Shown here in pieces: positions 42,809 through 51,890 of a DNA stretch of 64,000 nt. Origin of the DNA: Amycolatopsis sp. EV170708-02-1 (GTDB taxonomy: Bacteria; Actinomycetota; Actinomycetes; Mycobacteriales; Pseudonocardiaceae); the NCBI RefSeq assembly GCF_022479115.1, contig NZ_CP092497.1:8928001-8992000 (forward strand), read 5' to 3'. A program made the position numbers and the translations under genes. Position 1 is the stretch's first letter. Each line of letters starts with the position of its first letter. The notes under the pieces were generated by a model that was not told the DNA's origin, did not search any database, and saw only the letters and a list, made by a program, of their open reading frames with translations.

Positions 42809-43654
42809 TCAGAGACCGAAGCGGCTCCAGGCGGCCTTCGACTGCACGGCGTCCAGCAACGCGCTCGCCGCGGCGGGGGCACCGATGCCGAGCCGCGCCA
42901 GCAGCGGCTTCTTGGGTTCGGCGATCGAGATCTCGGCGTCCGGGTACCGATCGGTGATCACCTGGCGAAGGCTTCCGACGCCGTCGATCAGGCCGAGCTC
43001 GACCGCGCGGGCGCCCAGCCAGACGTCACCGGTGAACAGGTCTTCGGAGCCGGACAGCCGGTCGCCCCGGCGCTCGGTGACCCAGTCGACGAACAGCTCG
43101 TGGAGCTGGCCGTGCATCTTCTTCAGCCACTCGACGTCTTCCGGCTTCTCCGGGCTGAACGGGTCGAGCCTCGACTTGTTCGCCCCCGCGGTGTGCAGCC
43201 GCCGCTCGATCCCGAACCGCTCCAGCAGGCCGGTGAACCCGAACCCGCCGCTGATCACGCCGATGGAGCCGACCATCGACGTCCGGTGCGCGTAGATCTC
43301 GTCGCCCGCGCAGGCCAGCCAGTAGCCACCGGACGCGGCGACGTCCTCGGCGAAGGCCAGGACGGGCACCTTCTTCTCGTCGGCGAGCTGGCGGATCCGC
43401 TCGGCGACCAGGCCGGACTGCGTCGGCGCCCCGCCCGGGGAGTTGATCTGCAGCGCGACGGCCTTCAGCCGCTCGTGGCCGAACGCGCGGGTCAGCGCCG
43501 ATTCGACGGCGGCGAGGTTGATCGACCCCCTGGCCAGCGGTGACGGGGTCGGCGTGATCACCCCGTGCAGCTTCACCACGGCGACGACGTCCTTGCGTTC
43601 ACCCCGATCGCCGATCATCGGGAGACGGGAGGTCAGCTTGTCCGCAACGCTCAT
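42809..43654 (-). CDS. sppA: Signal peptide peptidase, S49 family (SppA short form)
   Basis: A 281-residue S49 serine protease. The nucleophile is S108 (AEDVAASGGYWLACAGD) with catalytic lysine K160 (GANKSRLDP), a 52-residue spacing identical to Bacillus SppA (S147/K199). INSPGGAPTQSG and MVGSIGVISGGFGF are also present. There is little N-terminal hydrophobicity, so membrane attachment is weak. It degrades leftover signal peptides or membrane-associated peptides. It sits 19 bp downstream of the LytS kinase gene stop. Confidence 0.93.
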   Translation of the reverse strand: MSVADKLTSRLPMIGDRGERKDVVAVVKLHGVITPTPSPLARGSINLAAVESALTRAFGHERLKAVALQINSPGGAPTQSGLVAERIRQLADEKKVPVLAFAEDVAASGGYWLACAGDEIYAHRTSMVGSIGVISGGFGFTGLLERFGIERRLHTAGANKSRLDPFSPEKPEDVEWLKKMHGQLHELFVDWVTERRGDRLSGSEDLFTGDVWLGARAVELGLIDGVGSLRQVITDRYPDAEISIAEPKKPLLARLGIGAPAAASALLDAVQSKAAWSRFGL

Positions 43655-43673
43655 ACCGCCAGGTTACCGACGT

Positions 43674-44969
43674 TCACGACGGCAGCACGCCGCTGCGCGA
43701 ACCGCTCACCCCGCTGGCCTCGTTCGGTCCGCCCTGGGGCGGGACGGTGGCGCTGTCGGCGGAGAAGTCCGGCAGATTCGGCCGCACGCCGGGCATGAAC
43801 TTCGGCACCCGCAAGGTCACCTTCATGCCGGCGCCGGGCGCCGTCTCGACCATGAGCGCGTAGTCGCGGCCGAACACCTGCTGCATCCGCTGGTTGATGT
43901 TGCCGAGGCCGACGTGCGCGCCCGTGCGGTGCTGGCTGCGGAGGTCCGCGAGCTTGGCGGGCTCCATGCCGATGCCGTCGTCCTCGACGCTGATCAGCGC
44001 TTCGGCGCCGTAGTCCTCCGCGATCACCGTGACGCAGCCGCCGGACGGCTTCGACGCGAGGCCGTGTTTGACGGCGTTCTCCACCAGCGGCTGGATGATC
44101 AGGAACGGCACGACCACCGAGAGCACCTCGGGCGCGATCTTCATCCGCACTTCGAGCCGTCCGCCGAAGCGGGCGTTCTCGATGGTCAGGTACCGGTCGA
44201 TGTTGCGCAGCTCCTCGGCGAGCGAGGTGAACATGCCCGACGTCCGGAACGAGTAGCGCGTGAAGTCCGCGAAGTCCTGAAGCAGCTCTCGCGCCTCCTC
44301 CGGGTCTGTCCGGATCAGCGACGAAATGGTGTTGAGCGCGTTGTAGACGAAGTGCGGCGAGATCTGCGCGCGCAACGCCTTGATCTCCGCCTGCTGGAGC
44401 TGGTTCTTCGATTCGTCCAGGCGCGCCAGCTCGAACTGGGTGCAGACGAACTGCGCGACCGCGTCGGCCATCTGCACCAGCCGCCCGCGGGTGCGCCCGA
44501 CGACCAGCAGCGCGGCCTCGGTCTCGCCCTCGACGATCAGCGGCACGATCACCGCCGTCCGCATCCGGCAGGTGCCGCGGTGGTTGCACGGCATCTTGTC
44601 GTGCGCGACGACCTCGCGGCGGTGCTTGCGGATCGCGTTGCCGATGGCGTCGACGAGGTCGACGTAGTGGTCGTTGGCCTCGCCGTCCCAGGACAGCAGC
44701 GTGCCTTCGCTGTCGGTGATGCCGACGGCGACACAGTCGAGCATCTCCAGCAGCTGGCTGGTGATCTTGTCGGCGACCTGCTCGTCGAGACCCTCGCGGA
44801 GATCCGGTGTCGCCTTCGACATCCGGTGGACGGCCTGCAGCACCGCGTTCTCCACGATGCTCGCGGGACGCCTCAGCTTGATCAGCAGGACGACGACGAG
44901 GATCGCGAGCAACAGCGCGACACCCCAAGGGATGATCTGCGCGATTTCGAGCCCGGACACGGCGTCCAT
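43674..44969 (-). CDS. LytS-type sensor histidine kinase
   Basis: A 431-residue kinase with an N-terminal transmembrane helix (IIPWGVALLLAILVVVLLI), a GAF-like sensor domain (about 65-200, with CNHRGTC cysteines) and a His_kinase domain whose phospho-acceptor is in LRAQISPHFVYNALNTISSL. The HATPase domain follows (LVENAVKHGL; VEDDGIGM; HVGLGNINQRM). The C-terminus is low-complexity. It matches the LytS/YpdA class that pairs with LytTR regulators, here the one at 40304-41149, split from it by GH16 and sppA. The CxxxxxC pair (CNHRGTCRM) in the sensor could bind metal or sense redox. Confidence 0.92.
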   Translation of the reverse strand: MDAVSGLEIAQIIPWGVALLLAILVVVLLIKLRRPASIVENAVLQAVHRMSKATPDLREGLDEQVADKITSQLLEMLDCVAVGITDSEGTLLSWDGEANDHYVDLVDAIGNAIRKHRREVVAHDKMPCNHRGTCRMRTAVIVPLIVEGETEAALLVVGRTRGRLVQMADAVAQFVCTQFELARLDESKNQLQQAEIKALRAQISPHFVYNALNTISSLIRTDPEEARELLQDFADFTRYSFRTSGMFTSLAEELRNIDRYLTIENARFGGRLEVRMKIAPEVLSVVVPFLIIQPLVENAVKHGLASKPSGGCVTVIAEDYGAEALISVEDDGIGMEPAKLADLRSQHRTGAHVGLGNINQRMQQVFGRDYALMVETAPGAGMKVTLRVPKFMPGVRPNLPDFSADSATVPPQGGPNEASGVSGSRSGVLPS

Positions 44970-45020
44970 GCTCTGCGCTCGACCAACCGGGTGCAAGGCC
45001 TGCTCCCCACTTTCCGTTGA

Positions 45021-45031
45021 GTTGTGACAAC
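45021..45031. promoter_or_regulatory. GTTGTGACAAC palindrome between divergent kinase and hydrolase genes
   Basis: A perfect 11-bp palindrome (5-1-5) in the 169-bp divergent region shared by the LytS kinase and the serine hydrolase. The binding protein is unknown. Confidence 0.35.
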
Positions 45032-45138
45032 TGAGGGTGGGGCCGACCCTACCCAAGACCCGGGCGTTGCCCCCATGGTCACTCCCCGTCGCACGGGAAA
45101 GACTGTGCGCAGGCAATCGTTTCCGGGGGAGGAACACA

Positions 45139-46254
45139 ATGCGCGGATCGGGGAAACTCGCGGCGGGGGTGCTGGCGGGGGTCCTGCTGGGGAGCGGGAC
45201 GGCGGCCGCGGCCGATGACCCGGTGCGCGCGGCTGTCGGCGAGCTGGTCGGCGAAGGGGGTTTCCCGGGAGCGGTCGTCCAGGTCCGGGACGGTGGGGCG
45301 GTCTCGCGCTTCGGCGCCGGATACGCGAACCAGGCCACGCGCGAAACCGCGGGGCCGCACCACCGGTTCCGGATCGCCAGCAACACCAAGGCGTTCGTCG
45401 CCACCGTGGTCCTGCAACTGGCGGGCGAAGGCGCGCTGTCGCTCGACGATCCGATCGAGCGGCGGCTGCCCGGTGTCGTACGAGGGCCGGGCTACGCGCC
45501 GGAAAAGATCACGGTGCGCATGCTGCTGAACCACACCTCCGGCGTGCACGACCCGCTGGATCCGCATTTCTTCGACCCGTACCTCGTCCAGGGGAACCGG
45601 GCGCACGTCATCACGCCGTCGGAGGTGATCCGGCGGTCTCTCGCCGACCGGCCATCGTTCCCGCCAGGCGGCGGCGTGAAGTATTCGAACACCGGATATC
45701 TGTTGCTGGGCAAGGTGATCGAGAAGATCACGCACAACGACGTCCGCGAGGAGATCCAGCGGCGGATCCTCGATCCGCTCGACCTCGGCCGGACGTATTT
45801 CCCGCTGTGGTCGCCGTTCCTGCGAGGTCCGCATCTGCACGGGTACGACATGCGCGGGCAGGACATGACCGTGTTCAGCCCTTCGTACGACTGGACCGCG
45901 GGAGCGATGGTGTCGACCGTCGACGAACTCGCGACGTTCCATCGCGCGTTGCTGGCAGGACGGCTCTTGGAACCCGCGCAACAGGCCGAACTCAAGCGGC
46001 TGGTGCCGTATAGCGAACTGGGCGCGTACGGCGCCGGCGTCGAGACGCTCAACCTGCCTTGCTCCGGTGGCCCGAAGACGGTTTGGGGCAACACCGGCGC
46101 GGGGCCGGGGTTCTACAGCGTCTCGATGAGCACCGAGGACGGCGCGAAGCAGATCGTGCTGGCGCTCAACGTGTACGACCTCGCCGCGGACGTGCACGGC
46201 GGGCAGCGGGTGCCGAAGCCGCCGATGCCCGCGGTGCTGGCCGCCCTCTGCTGA
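45139..46254 (+). CDS. Secreted beta-lactamase-fold serine hydrolase (DD-peptidase/esterase-like)
   Basis: A 371-residue exported enzyme. Signal peptide to about residue 25, then the serine beta-lactamase/penicillin-binding fold: nucleophile motif S81-N-T-K84, second motif Y-S-N (GVKYSNTGYLL) and LLNHTSGVHD. The third motif is H/G-x-G-like (GNTGAGPGF). Members include D-Ala-D-Ala carboxypeptidases, esterases and class C-like enzymes; specificity is not readable. GGGGGAGGA precedes the ATG by 6 nt. It stands alone. Confidence 0.9.
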   Translation: MRGSGKLAAGVLAGVLLGSGTAAAADDPVRAAVGELVGEGGFPGAVVQVRDGGAVSRFGAGYANQATRETAGPHHRFRIASNTKAFVATVVLQLAGEGALSLDDPIERRLPGVVRGPGYAPEKITVRMLLNHTSGVHDPLDPHFFDPYLVQGNRAHVITPSEVIRRSLADRPSFPPGGGVKYSNTGYLLLGKVIEKITHNDVREEIQRRILDPLDLGRTYFPLWSPFLRGPHLHGYDMRGQDMTVFSPSYDWTAGAMVSTVDELATFHRALLAGRLLEPAQQAELKRLVPYSELGAYGAGVETLNLPCSGGPKTVWGNTGAGPGFYSVSMSTEDGAKQIVLALNVYDLAADVHGGQRVPKPPMPAVLAALC

Positions 46255-46258
46255 CCGG

Positions 46259-47122
46259 TCACTTGAGCAGGCGCGACATCCGCCGGTCCGCGAGGGGTTT
46301 CCCGCCGGTCTGGCAGGTCGGGCAGTACTGGAACGACTTGTCCGCGAACGAGATCTCGCGGATCGTGTCGCCGCAGACCGGACACGGCAGCCCGGTGCGG
46401 GCGTGCACCCGCAACCCGGACCGCTTCTCACCCTTGAGCCGGGCCGCGGACTGGCCGACCGAACGCGTCACGGCGCTGGTCAGCACCTCGCGGATCGCCT
46501 CGGAGAGCCCGTCGAGCGCCGCCTCGGACAGCTTTCCGGTGGTGGCGTACGGGGAAAGCTTCGCCATGTGCATGATCTCGTCGGAGTAGGCGTTGCCGAT
46601 CCCGGCGATCAGCGACTGGTCGGTCAGCGCCGTCTTCAACCGTTCGGTGCGCCCGGCGAACAACTTCTCGAGCTGCGTGCGGTCCAGCGAAAGCGCGTCC
46701 GGCCCGAGCCGCGCGATACTCGCGACCTCCTTCTCCGGGTCCCGCACGATCCAGACCGCCAAGCCCTTCTTCGTGCCGGCCTCGGTGAGATCGAAGCCCG
46801 GCCCGGCGGCCGCGTCGAGATGGACGCGCAGCGAGATGGGCCCCTTGCCGGGTTTGAGCGGCGTCGGCGACAACGCGTCGGACCAGCGCAGCCAGCCCGC
46901 CCTCGCCAGGTGGACGACCAGATGGAGATCCCCGGCGACGAGATCCAGATGTTTGCCGAACCGGCCTGCCCCGGTGACCTCGCGGCCGTGCAGCTCGGTC
47001 CAGGGCGGGGTCGCCGTCTTCAGCACGCTGAGGGACGACACGTCGACGCGGAAGACCGTCTTGCCCACCGCGTGTTCACGCAGGTGGTGAGCGAGCGCTT
47101 CGACCTCGGGTAACTCGGGCAT
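46259..47122 (-). CDS. Fpg/Nei-family DNA glycosylase
   Basis: A 287-residue base-excision repair enzyme. N-terminus MPELPEVEALAHHL with catalytic P2 and E3, helix-two-turn-helix (LKTALTDQSLIAGIGNAYSDEIMHMAKLSP) and a C-terminal zinc finger (CPVCGDTIREISFADKSFQYCPTCQTGGK). It excises oxidised bases and nicks the strand. The length and context with RTGLPCPVC point to actinobacterial Nei2-type or Fpg-type; the substrate cannot be decided. Confidence 0.94.
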   Translation of the reverse strand: MPELPEVEALAHHLREHAVGKTVFRVDVSSLSVLKTATPPWTELHGREVTGAGRFGKHLDLVAGDLHLVVHLARAGWLRWSDALSPTPLKPGKGPISLRVHLDAAAGPGFDLTEAGTKKGLAVWIVRDPEKEVASIARLGPDALSLDRTQLEKLFAGRTERLKTALTDQSLIAGIGNAYSDEIMHMAKLSPYATTGKLSEAALDGLSEAIREVLTSAVTRSVGQSAARLKGEKRSGLRVHARTGLPCPVCGDTIREISFADKSFQYCPTCQTGGKPLADRRMSRLLK

Positions 47123-47154
47123 GGCCCCAGTCTCGCGCGTTCAGGCCGCCGCGA

Positions 47155-47595
47155 CTACTCCACCGGGTGCAACGGGCCGTCGAAATCCGGCAGCGAGTGC
47201 TTCTGGATGGTCTTGGTGATCTTCGAGACCTCGCCGCGCACGGTGAACATGCCGCGGATGGTGCCCACCCAGCGCTCGGACGGCCGGTCGCCCGCCAGAT
47301 CGCCCTCGGTCTCGGCGACCACGGTCCACGGACGGCGAAGGATCCACCGCAGCGGGAAGAACAGCGCGATCAGCAAGAGCGCCAGCGGAACCCACGACGG
47401 GATCATGACGTCGGCGGGGGTCCACATGATGAGCACGATCGCGAGCAGCGCCGTCACGGCGATCATCGCGATACCCGGGCCGTAGCTGCCGGCCACATCG
47501 TGCTCGAAATCGTCCGCTGTCGCGGGAGCACGCCATTCCATCTGGGCTCGGACCACCCAGTCACGGCCGTCCTCGCCGTGCACCAGCCGGTTCAT
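47155..47595 (-). CDS. Conserved membrane protein, two helices
   Basis: A 146-residue protein with two transmembrane helices (IAMIAVTALLAIVLIMW; VPLALLLIALFFPLRWIL) followed by a soluble beta-rich tail (WTVVAETEGD...GMFTVRG). It begins MNRLVHGEDGRDWVVRAQMEW, a motif common in actinobacterial proteins of unknown function. Alone between the glycosylase and the sigma-fusion gene. Confidence 0.8.
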   Translation of the reverse strand: MNRLVHGEDGRDWVVRAQMEWRAPATADDFEHDVAGSYGPGIAMIAVTALLAIVLIMWTPADVMIPSWVPLALLLIALFFPLRWILRRPWTVVAETEGDLAGDRPSERWVGTIRGMFTVRGEVSKITKTIQKHSLPDFDGPLHPVE

Positions 47596-47700
47596 TCAGT
47601 CGCCTCCCGCGCGGCCGCTCGCTCGTCGTGAGCGAGCTCCACCGTACCGTGACGGGAGCCGGATTCGCGAGAGTTCGAAGGCGATATGCCCGCTCGGGCG

Positions 47701-49254
47701 TTATGGGCACGTCGGGTAGTCGACACCCGGTTCCGGATAGTGGGAAGTCGGTTTGACCGGGCTCGGCTCGTCCGCCGAGGTGTCGCCGGACGATGTCCCC
47801 GTCGTGCTTTCGGGGGTACCGGTCTCCGTCGAAGAGGACCCTTCCGGGTAAGTCGTCGACTCCGGCGTGGTCGACTGCTCGGTCGAGTCCCGTGAAGTCG
47901 TCGTGGTCGGGCTCAGCGACTCCTCGGTGGGCCTGAACGATTCCTCCGGCGGGATGTCGTCCCGCTTCGAAGTGGTCTGGTTGCTGCCGGTGCCGGGATC
48001 CGGGACCTCGTTACGCGGCGAGGTCTCCTCCTGCGTCGGATTCTGCTCGTCCGGCGGCGGCGCGACGTCTCCGCCGCCCAGTTCCTTCCGCGGCGTGCCC
48101 ACCCCGGGCAGGCTCGGCATGTCGGACACCCCGAGCTCGGCGCCGGGGCCTCGTCCGGTGACGGCGGGCTGGGCGGCGCCCTTGCCGTGCAGCTGGTCCT
48201 GCGCGATCCGCTGCGGCGGCAGCTCCACCGGCCGGCCCTGGGCGGGCGGCGCGACCTGTGCCGGCAGCAACGCCAGCTCCGGCAGCCCACCCCCGGACAG
48301 ACCGACCGTGTGGGTGACGTCGGTGCCGAACACGGCCGGACCGGCGACGATCCCGACCGCACCGGCGGCGGCCGTCGACGCCACCGCGAGACCGACCTTC
48401 ACCTTGGATCCGAGCAGAAGTCCCTTGACCGACGCGGCGAGCCCGGACAACGCCCCGCTCGCGTGGGCGCCGGCGGCCGCGGGCACCAGCAGCGCCACCA
48501 CACCGGCGTGCGCGCGCAGCGAAGAACAGACGTCACGCAGCTCGTCGTGAGTGGCCCGGCACGACTGGCAGGCGATCAAGTGGGTCTTGATGCGGCGGGC
48601 CTCGGCCCCGGTCACGCTGCCCGCGGTGAACCCGCCCAGCTTCTCCACCACCGCACGGCACGAATCAGGCCCGCGGCTCACCGACAGATGCGCCTGCAGA
48701 TACGCCGCCCGCAGCCCCTGCCGCGCCCGGCGGGCCAGCGCCGCCGTCGCGTTCGCGCTCAACCCGAAATGCGGCGCGACCATCGACGGCTGCTCGCCTT
48801 CGACCTCCGTCTGCCACAACACCGAACGCCAGCGCTCCGGCAAACTCGTGAAAGCGGTCGTGATCAGCGAATGTTCGGCCGTCCGGGCATGCGTGTCCGC
48901 ACCGGCCCCGGCCCGGAAGGTCAGCTCGTCGTCGCTCACCGGCACGTCACGGCGCGCGCCGTGCCACTCCCACGAGACCCGGCGAGCCACCGTCAGCAGA
49001 TAGGCCCGGACGTAGTCACGCGGCCCGGCGCCCCGGCGCAACGCCTGAAGCACCCGGAAGAAGGTCTCGGCGGTGATGTCCTCCGCCTCCGACCGATCGG
49101 CGGCCAGACTGCGGGCCAATCGCCGCACGGCGGCGGCGTGAAGTTCGAAAAGCTCCCCGAAGGCAGCGTCCTCCCCGTCACGGAGACGCTGGAGCAATGC
49201 CTGCTCGTCGGATTCCGAGGCCGCCTGAAGCGGCACCGTGCCCTGCTCGGTCAT
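47701..49254 (-). CDS. Sigma factor fused to an anti-sigma zinc finger, a membrane helix and a Pro/Ser/Thr-rich tail
   Basis: A 517-residue fusion. ECF sigma region 2 at about 25-95 (FELHAAAVRRLARSLAADRSEAEDITAETFFRVL) and region 4 at 135-190 (TSLPERWRSVLWQTEVEGEQPSMVAPHFGLS). Then an anti-sigma zinc finger H225-x3-C229-x2-C232, one transmembrane helix (about 286-309), and an extracytoplasmic tail of about 200 residues rich in Pro, Ser, Thr and Glu. Sigma and anti-sigma are normally separate, so the protein is a self-contained membrane-tethered switch. The start is ATG with GGGAGGAGG about 11 nt upstream; longer frames run through the promoter. Confidence 0.88.
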   Translation of the reverse strand: MTEQGTVPLQAASESDEQALLQRLRDGEDAAFGELFELHAAAVRRLARSLAADRSEAEDITAETFFRVLQALRRGAGPRDYVRAYLLTVARRVSWEWHGARRDVPVSDDELTFRAGAGADTHARTAEHSLITTAFTSLPERWRSVLWQTEVEGEQPSMVAPHFGLSANATAALARRARQGLRAAYLQAHLSVSRGPDSCRAVVEKLGGFTAGSVTGAEARRIKTHLIACQSCRATHDELRDVCSSLRAHAGVVALLVPAAAGAHASGALSGLAASVKGLLLGSKVKVGLAVASTAAAGAVGIVAGPAVFGTDVTHTVGLSGGGLPELALLPAQVAPPAQGRPVELPPQRIAQDQLHGKGAAQPAVTGRGPGAELGVSDMPSLPGVGTPRKELGGGDVAPPPDEQNPTQEETSPRNEVPDPGTGSNQTTSKRDDIPPEESFRPTEESLSPTTTTSRDSTEQSTTPESTTYPEGSSSTETGTPESTTGTSSGDTSADEPSPVKPTSHYPEPGVDYPTCP

Positions 49255-49451
49255 CCGGCCAGGCACCTCCTCCCCGAAGGACTCACCATTCGGTCGAATG
49301 GGGACACCATACGGAGGTATGCAGCCGTCGTCACCCCTTGTACGCCAGGTGTGACACCGAAGCACCTGTAGGGGTGGGTCGAAACCGCTACAGACGGTCG
49401 GTGTATGGTTGTTCCACTGCTTCAAACGAGTGCCGGAGCAGAGCAAGACAT

Positions 49452-49524
49452 GCGGATGTAGCGCAGCTGGTAGCGCATCACCTTGCCAAGGTGAGGGTCG
49501 CGGGTTCGAATCCCGTCATCCGCT
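49452..49524 (+). tRNA. tRNA-Gly (anticodon GCC)
   Basis: A 73-nt cloverleaf. Acceptor stem GCGGATG/CATCCGC, D-arm GCGC...GCGC with AGCTGGTAG loop, anticodon stem TCACC/GGTGA with loop TTGCCAA (anticodon GCC), T-arm GCGGGTTCGAATCCCGT. No CCA is encoded. No integrase or duplicated 3' end is nearby. Confidence 0.97.
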
Positions 49525-49585
49525 CGCAAGTGGGCGCAGTGTGTCCAGGGAACGCCTGGACCATGGCTTGCTCACCATAATTCCC

Positions 49586-49601
49586 GGGGGCCCGAGCCCC
49601 C
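49586..49601 (+). terminator. Short GC hairpin downstream of tRNA-Gly
   Basis: GGGGGC-CCGA-GCCCCC, 62 nt after the tRNA, a probable transcription end. The remainder of the 282-bp gap up to the next gene shows no gene and is the promoter region of the membrane protein. Confidence 0.5.
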
Positions 49602-49806
49602 AGAACCCCGCGTTCCTTGTGACTCCCGTTGGCGAGTCGGTTCTGGGGCGCGTTGGTCTTTTCGGTTACTAAGTGCTACAGGTTCGGTGAGCGGAGTCAC
49701 ACGACCGTAGTAATTCGGATTTGTGCATATGTCGACGCGCTGACAGAGCCCGCCACCTGGGCGTTCGGTACTTTGTGGACCGGATCTTCTAGGTGGGGAA
49801 ACATTG

Positions 49807-51552
49807 ATGAGCGAGAGCGGCACCGTCGCGACCATGGAAGCCGAGCGGAAGACGCCCGAGCCCGGCACACCCGCGAAACGAACTCTGCGCGAAAAGGTCC
49901 CCTTCTGGGCCCTTTGGGCATTGACCGCCGTACCGATCCTGCTCTCGATCAGCGAGGTCGTCCGGGCGCCGAAGATCAACCACGCGGACTTCTGGGTCGT
50001 CCTCGGCCTGGTCGCCGACAAGAACGGCGAACTCGACGTCCCCCAGCTGTTCCACCTCTACCACGAGCACCCGATCGTGCTGGTCGGCCTCGTCTTCTGG
50101 CTCGACGCGAAACTGTTCGCCGGAACCCAGCCGCCGCTCGGCTTCCTCAGCGTCGTCCTCGCGGCAGGAATGTTCGCCGCCTTGTGGAGCATGCTGCCCC
50201 GCACCCTCACCGGCCTGCGCCGCGCCGGCGTCGTCGCCGGACTCTCCGGACTGGTCTTTTCCGCGGGCACGGTCGAATACTTCGGCGACGGCATGATGGG
50301 CGTCCAGTGGCTCCTCGGACTCGCCCCCGCCGTCATCGCGATCGCCTTCGCACACCACGGCAAGCTCGTCCCGGCCTTCCTTTTCGCCTTCATGGGCAGC
50401 CTCGGCCACGGCGTGGCGTTCCCGGTGTGGATCGTCCTCGCGCTCGTCCTCTGGCTCCGCGGCGAAAGCCGCGTCAAGACCGCGCTGCCGCTCGGACTCG
50501 GGCTGGTCGTCTTCATCCTGTGGCGCGTCGCGCCGTGGCCGCCGAGCTACGAGAAGCCGAACGTCGTCGGCGCCGACACCTACCTCGGCGCGATGACCAG
50601 CACCATCGGCCAGTCCTGGGCCACCAAATCCCCGGATCTCGCGTTCCTCGCGGGCGCGCTGACCGTCGGCCTCTTCGGTGTCCTCGCCGCGACAGCCGTG
50701 AAGCAGCGGCTCGCTGCCAAGACCGAGAACTTCACCGACACGGCCGACGGCCCGGCCCCGGTCGCCGCCGTCGCCGGCTGGTTCGGGCTCGCCGCCCAAG
50801 TGACACTGAACGGCGCGATGATCGGCGTCAGCCGAGGCGGCTACAACGCCACCGAGGGCATGTCGTCCCGCTACGTCGGCATCGGACTCCTCGGCGTCTG
50901 CGCGGTACTCGTACTGCTCGTGACCCGCGGCCCCCGGGCACTGCGCCTCAAGGCGATCCCGCTGGCGCTGGTGATGGCGCTCTGCGTCTACGCGATCGGG
51001 AACACCTCCGCCGGCGCGACCCGCTGGCGGTACGCGTATCAGCCCGTCCTCGCGGTGGCGATGCACGTCGAGGCCAAAACGGTGATGAGCAAGATGTACG
51101 CCTACCCCGATCTGCTCGAGCAGGAACGGGCGATGGGCATCTACCCGTTCACTCCCGATTTCACCCTGGGCTGCGGCGCGGGCGGGCCGGAACTCGGAAC
51201 GACCGTCGACCTCGCCAAGGCCGTCGAACTCAAGGGCCCCGGCTACGGCCCCAAGGACACCGCGGGCGCCGTGGACGCCGTGACCGTCACCGGCGACACG
51301 CAGATCGACGGCTGGGCGCTCATCGGCGGACAGCAGGCCCAATGCATCCTGATCACGGACGGCGCGGGCAAGGTCGTGGGCGGCGGCACGGTCGGCCTCC
51401 CCCGCGACGACATCTCACAGTTCCTGAAGGGCACCGGCCGCTCCGGCTGGCAGGCCGTCGCGGCCCCCGAGGTCAAGGACGCGGTCGTGCTCGCTTACCG
51501 CGACGGCATCTATCACCGCATCACCACGATGAAGGACGCCGGAAAAGGCTAG
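49807..51552 (+). CDS. Polytopic membrane protein of unknown function
   Basis: A 581-residue integral membrane protein. A short charged N-terminus precedes about ten hydrophobic segments (about 35-430), then an extracytoplasmic domain (about 440-581; DFTLGCGAGGPELGTT ... DGWALIGGQQAQCILITDG). Segment VLVGLVFWLDAKLFAGTQPPLGFLS recalls glycosyltransferase-C-type or mannosyltransferase membrane topologies, but no DxD or ExD motif is obvious. I do not assign a function. The start is the ATG with GGTGGGG upstream. Confidence 0.8.
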   Translation: MSESGTVATMEAERKTPEPGTPAKRTLREKVPFWALWALTAVPILLSISEVVRAPKINHADFWVVLGLVADKNGELDVPQLFHLYHEHPIVLVGLVFWLDAKLFAGTQPPLGFLSVVLAAGMFAALWSMLPRTLTGLRRAGVVAGLSGLVFSAGTVEYFGDGMMGVQWLLGLAPAVIAIAFAHHGKLVPAFLFAFMGSLGHGVAFPVWIVLALVLWLRGESRVKTALPLGLGLVVFILWRVAPWPPSYEKPNVVGADTYLGAMTSTIGQSWATKSPDLAFLAGALTVGLFGVLAATAVKQRLAAKTENFTDTADGPAPVAAVAGWFGLAAQVTLNGAMIGVSRGGYNATEGMSSRYVGIGLLGVCAVLVLLVTRGPRALRLKAIPLALVMALCVYAIGNTSAGATRWRYAYQPVLAVAMHVEAKTVMSKMYAYPDLLEQERAMGIYPFTPDFTLGCGAGGPELGTTVDLAKAVELKGPGYGPKDTAGAVDAVTVTGDTQIDGWALIGGQQAQCILITDGAGKVVGGGTVGLPRDDISQFLKGTGRSGWQAVAAPEVKDAVVLAYRDGIYHRITTMKDAGKG

Positions 51553-51842
51553 AGCGCGGGCGTTTTGAAGGGGTCGTGCTCCGACAGGAGCTTGTCGACG
51601 CGGGCCTGGTCGACTCTGCTGACGACGGTGTTCTCGTCCTGCCGGTCACGGATGCACTTGGCGAGCGTGAACGCCGAAGTGGTCAGGAAGAGCATGCCGA
51701 GGGCGAGGAAGCCGCGGACCCAGCCGTCGACCGGCAGGTACCAAATGCCGATGACGACCGCGAGCAGCGCCAGGCCGAACGAGAGGGCGGCCTGGACGAA
51801 GAACGCGACGGTGGTGGGCGGCGCTGCGGAGGTTTTCGTCAT
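51549..51842 (-). CDS. YiaA/YiaB-type two-helix inner membrane protein
   Basis: A 97-residue protein with two transmembrane helices (VAFFVQAALSFGLALLAVVIGIWYL; WVRGFLALGMLFLTTSAFTLAK) and a conserved RDRQDE tail, matching the yiaAB two-helix domain. Its stop overlaps the preceding gene by four bases in convergent orientation. The start is uncertain (a GTG three codons earlier is possible); no ribosome site is clear. Confidence 0.8.
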   Translation of the reverse strand: MTKTSAAPPTTVAFFVQAALSFGLALLAVVIGIWYLPVDGWVRGFLALGMLFLTTSAFTLAKCIRDRQDENTVVSRVDQARVDKLLSEHDPFKTPAL

Positions 51843-51890
51843 GCGTACCACGGTCGCGCCGGCGGCCCCCGGTGTCTTGAGTACTGCTAC

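Noticed and set aside
49452..49524. Genomic island attachment at tRNA-Gly
   Set aside because: No integrase and no duplicated tRNA 3' end downstream; neighbours look chromosomal.
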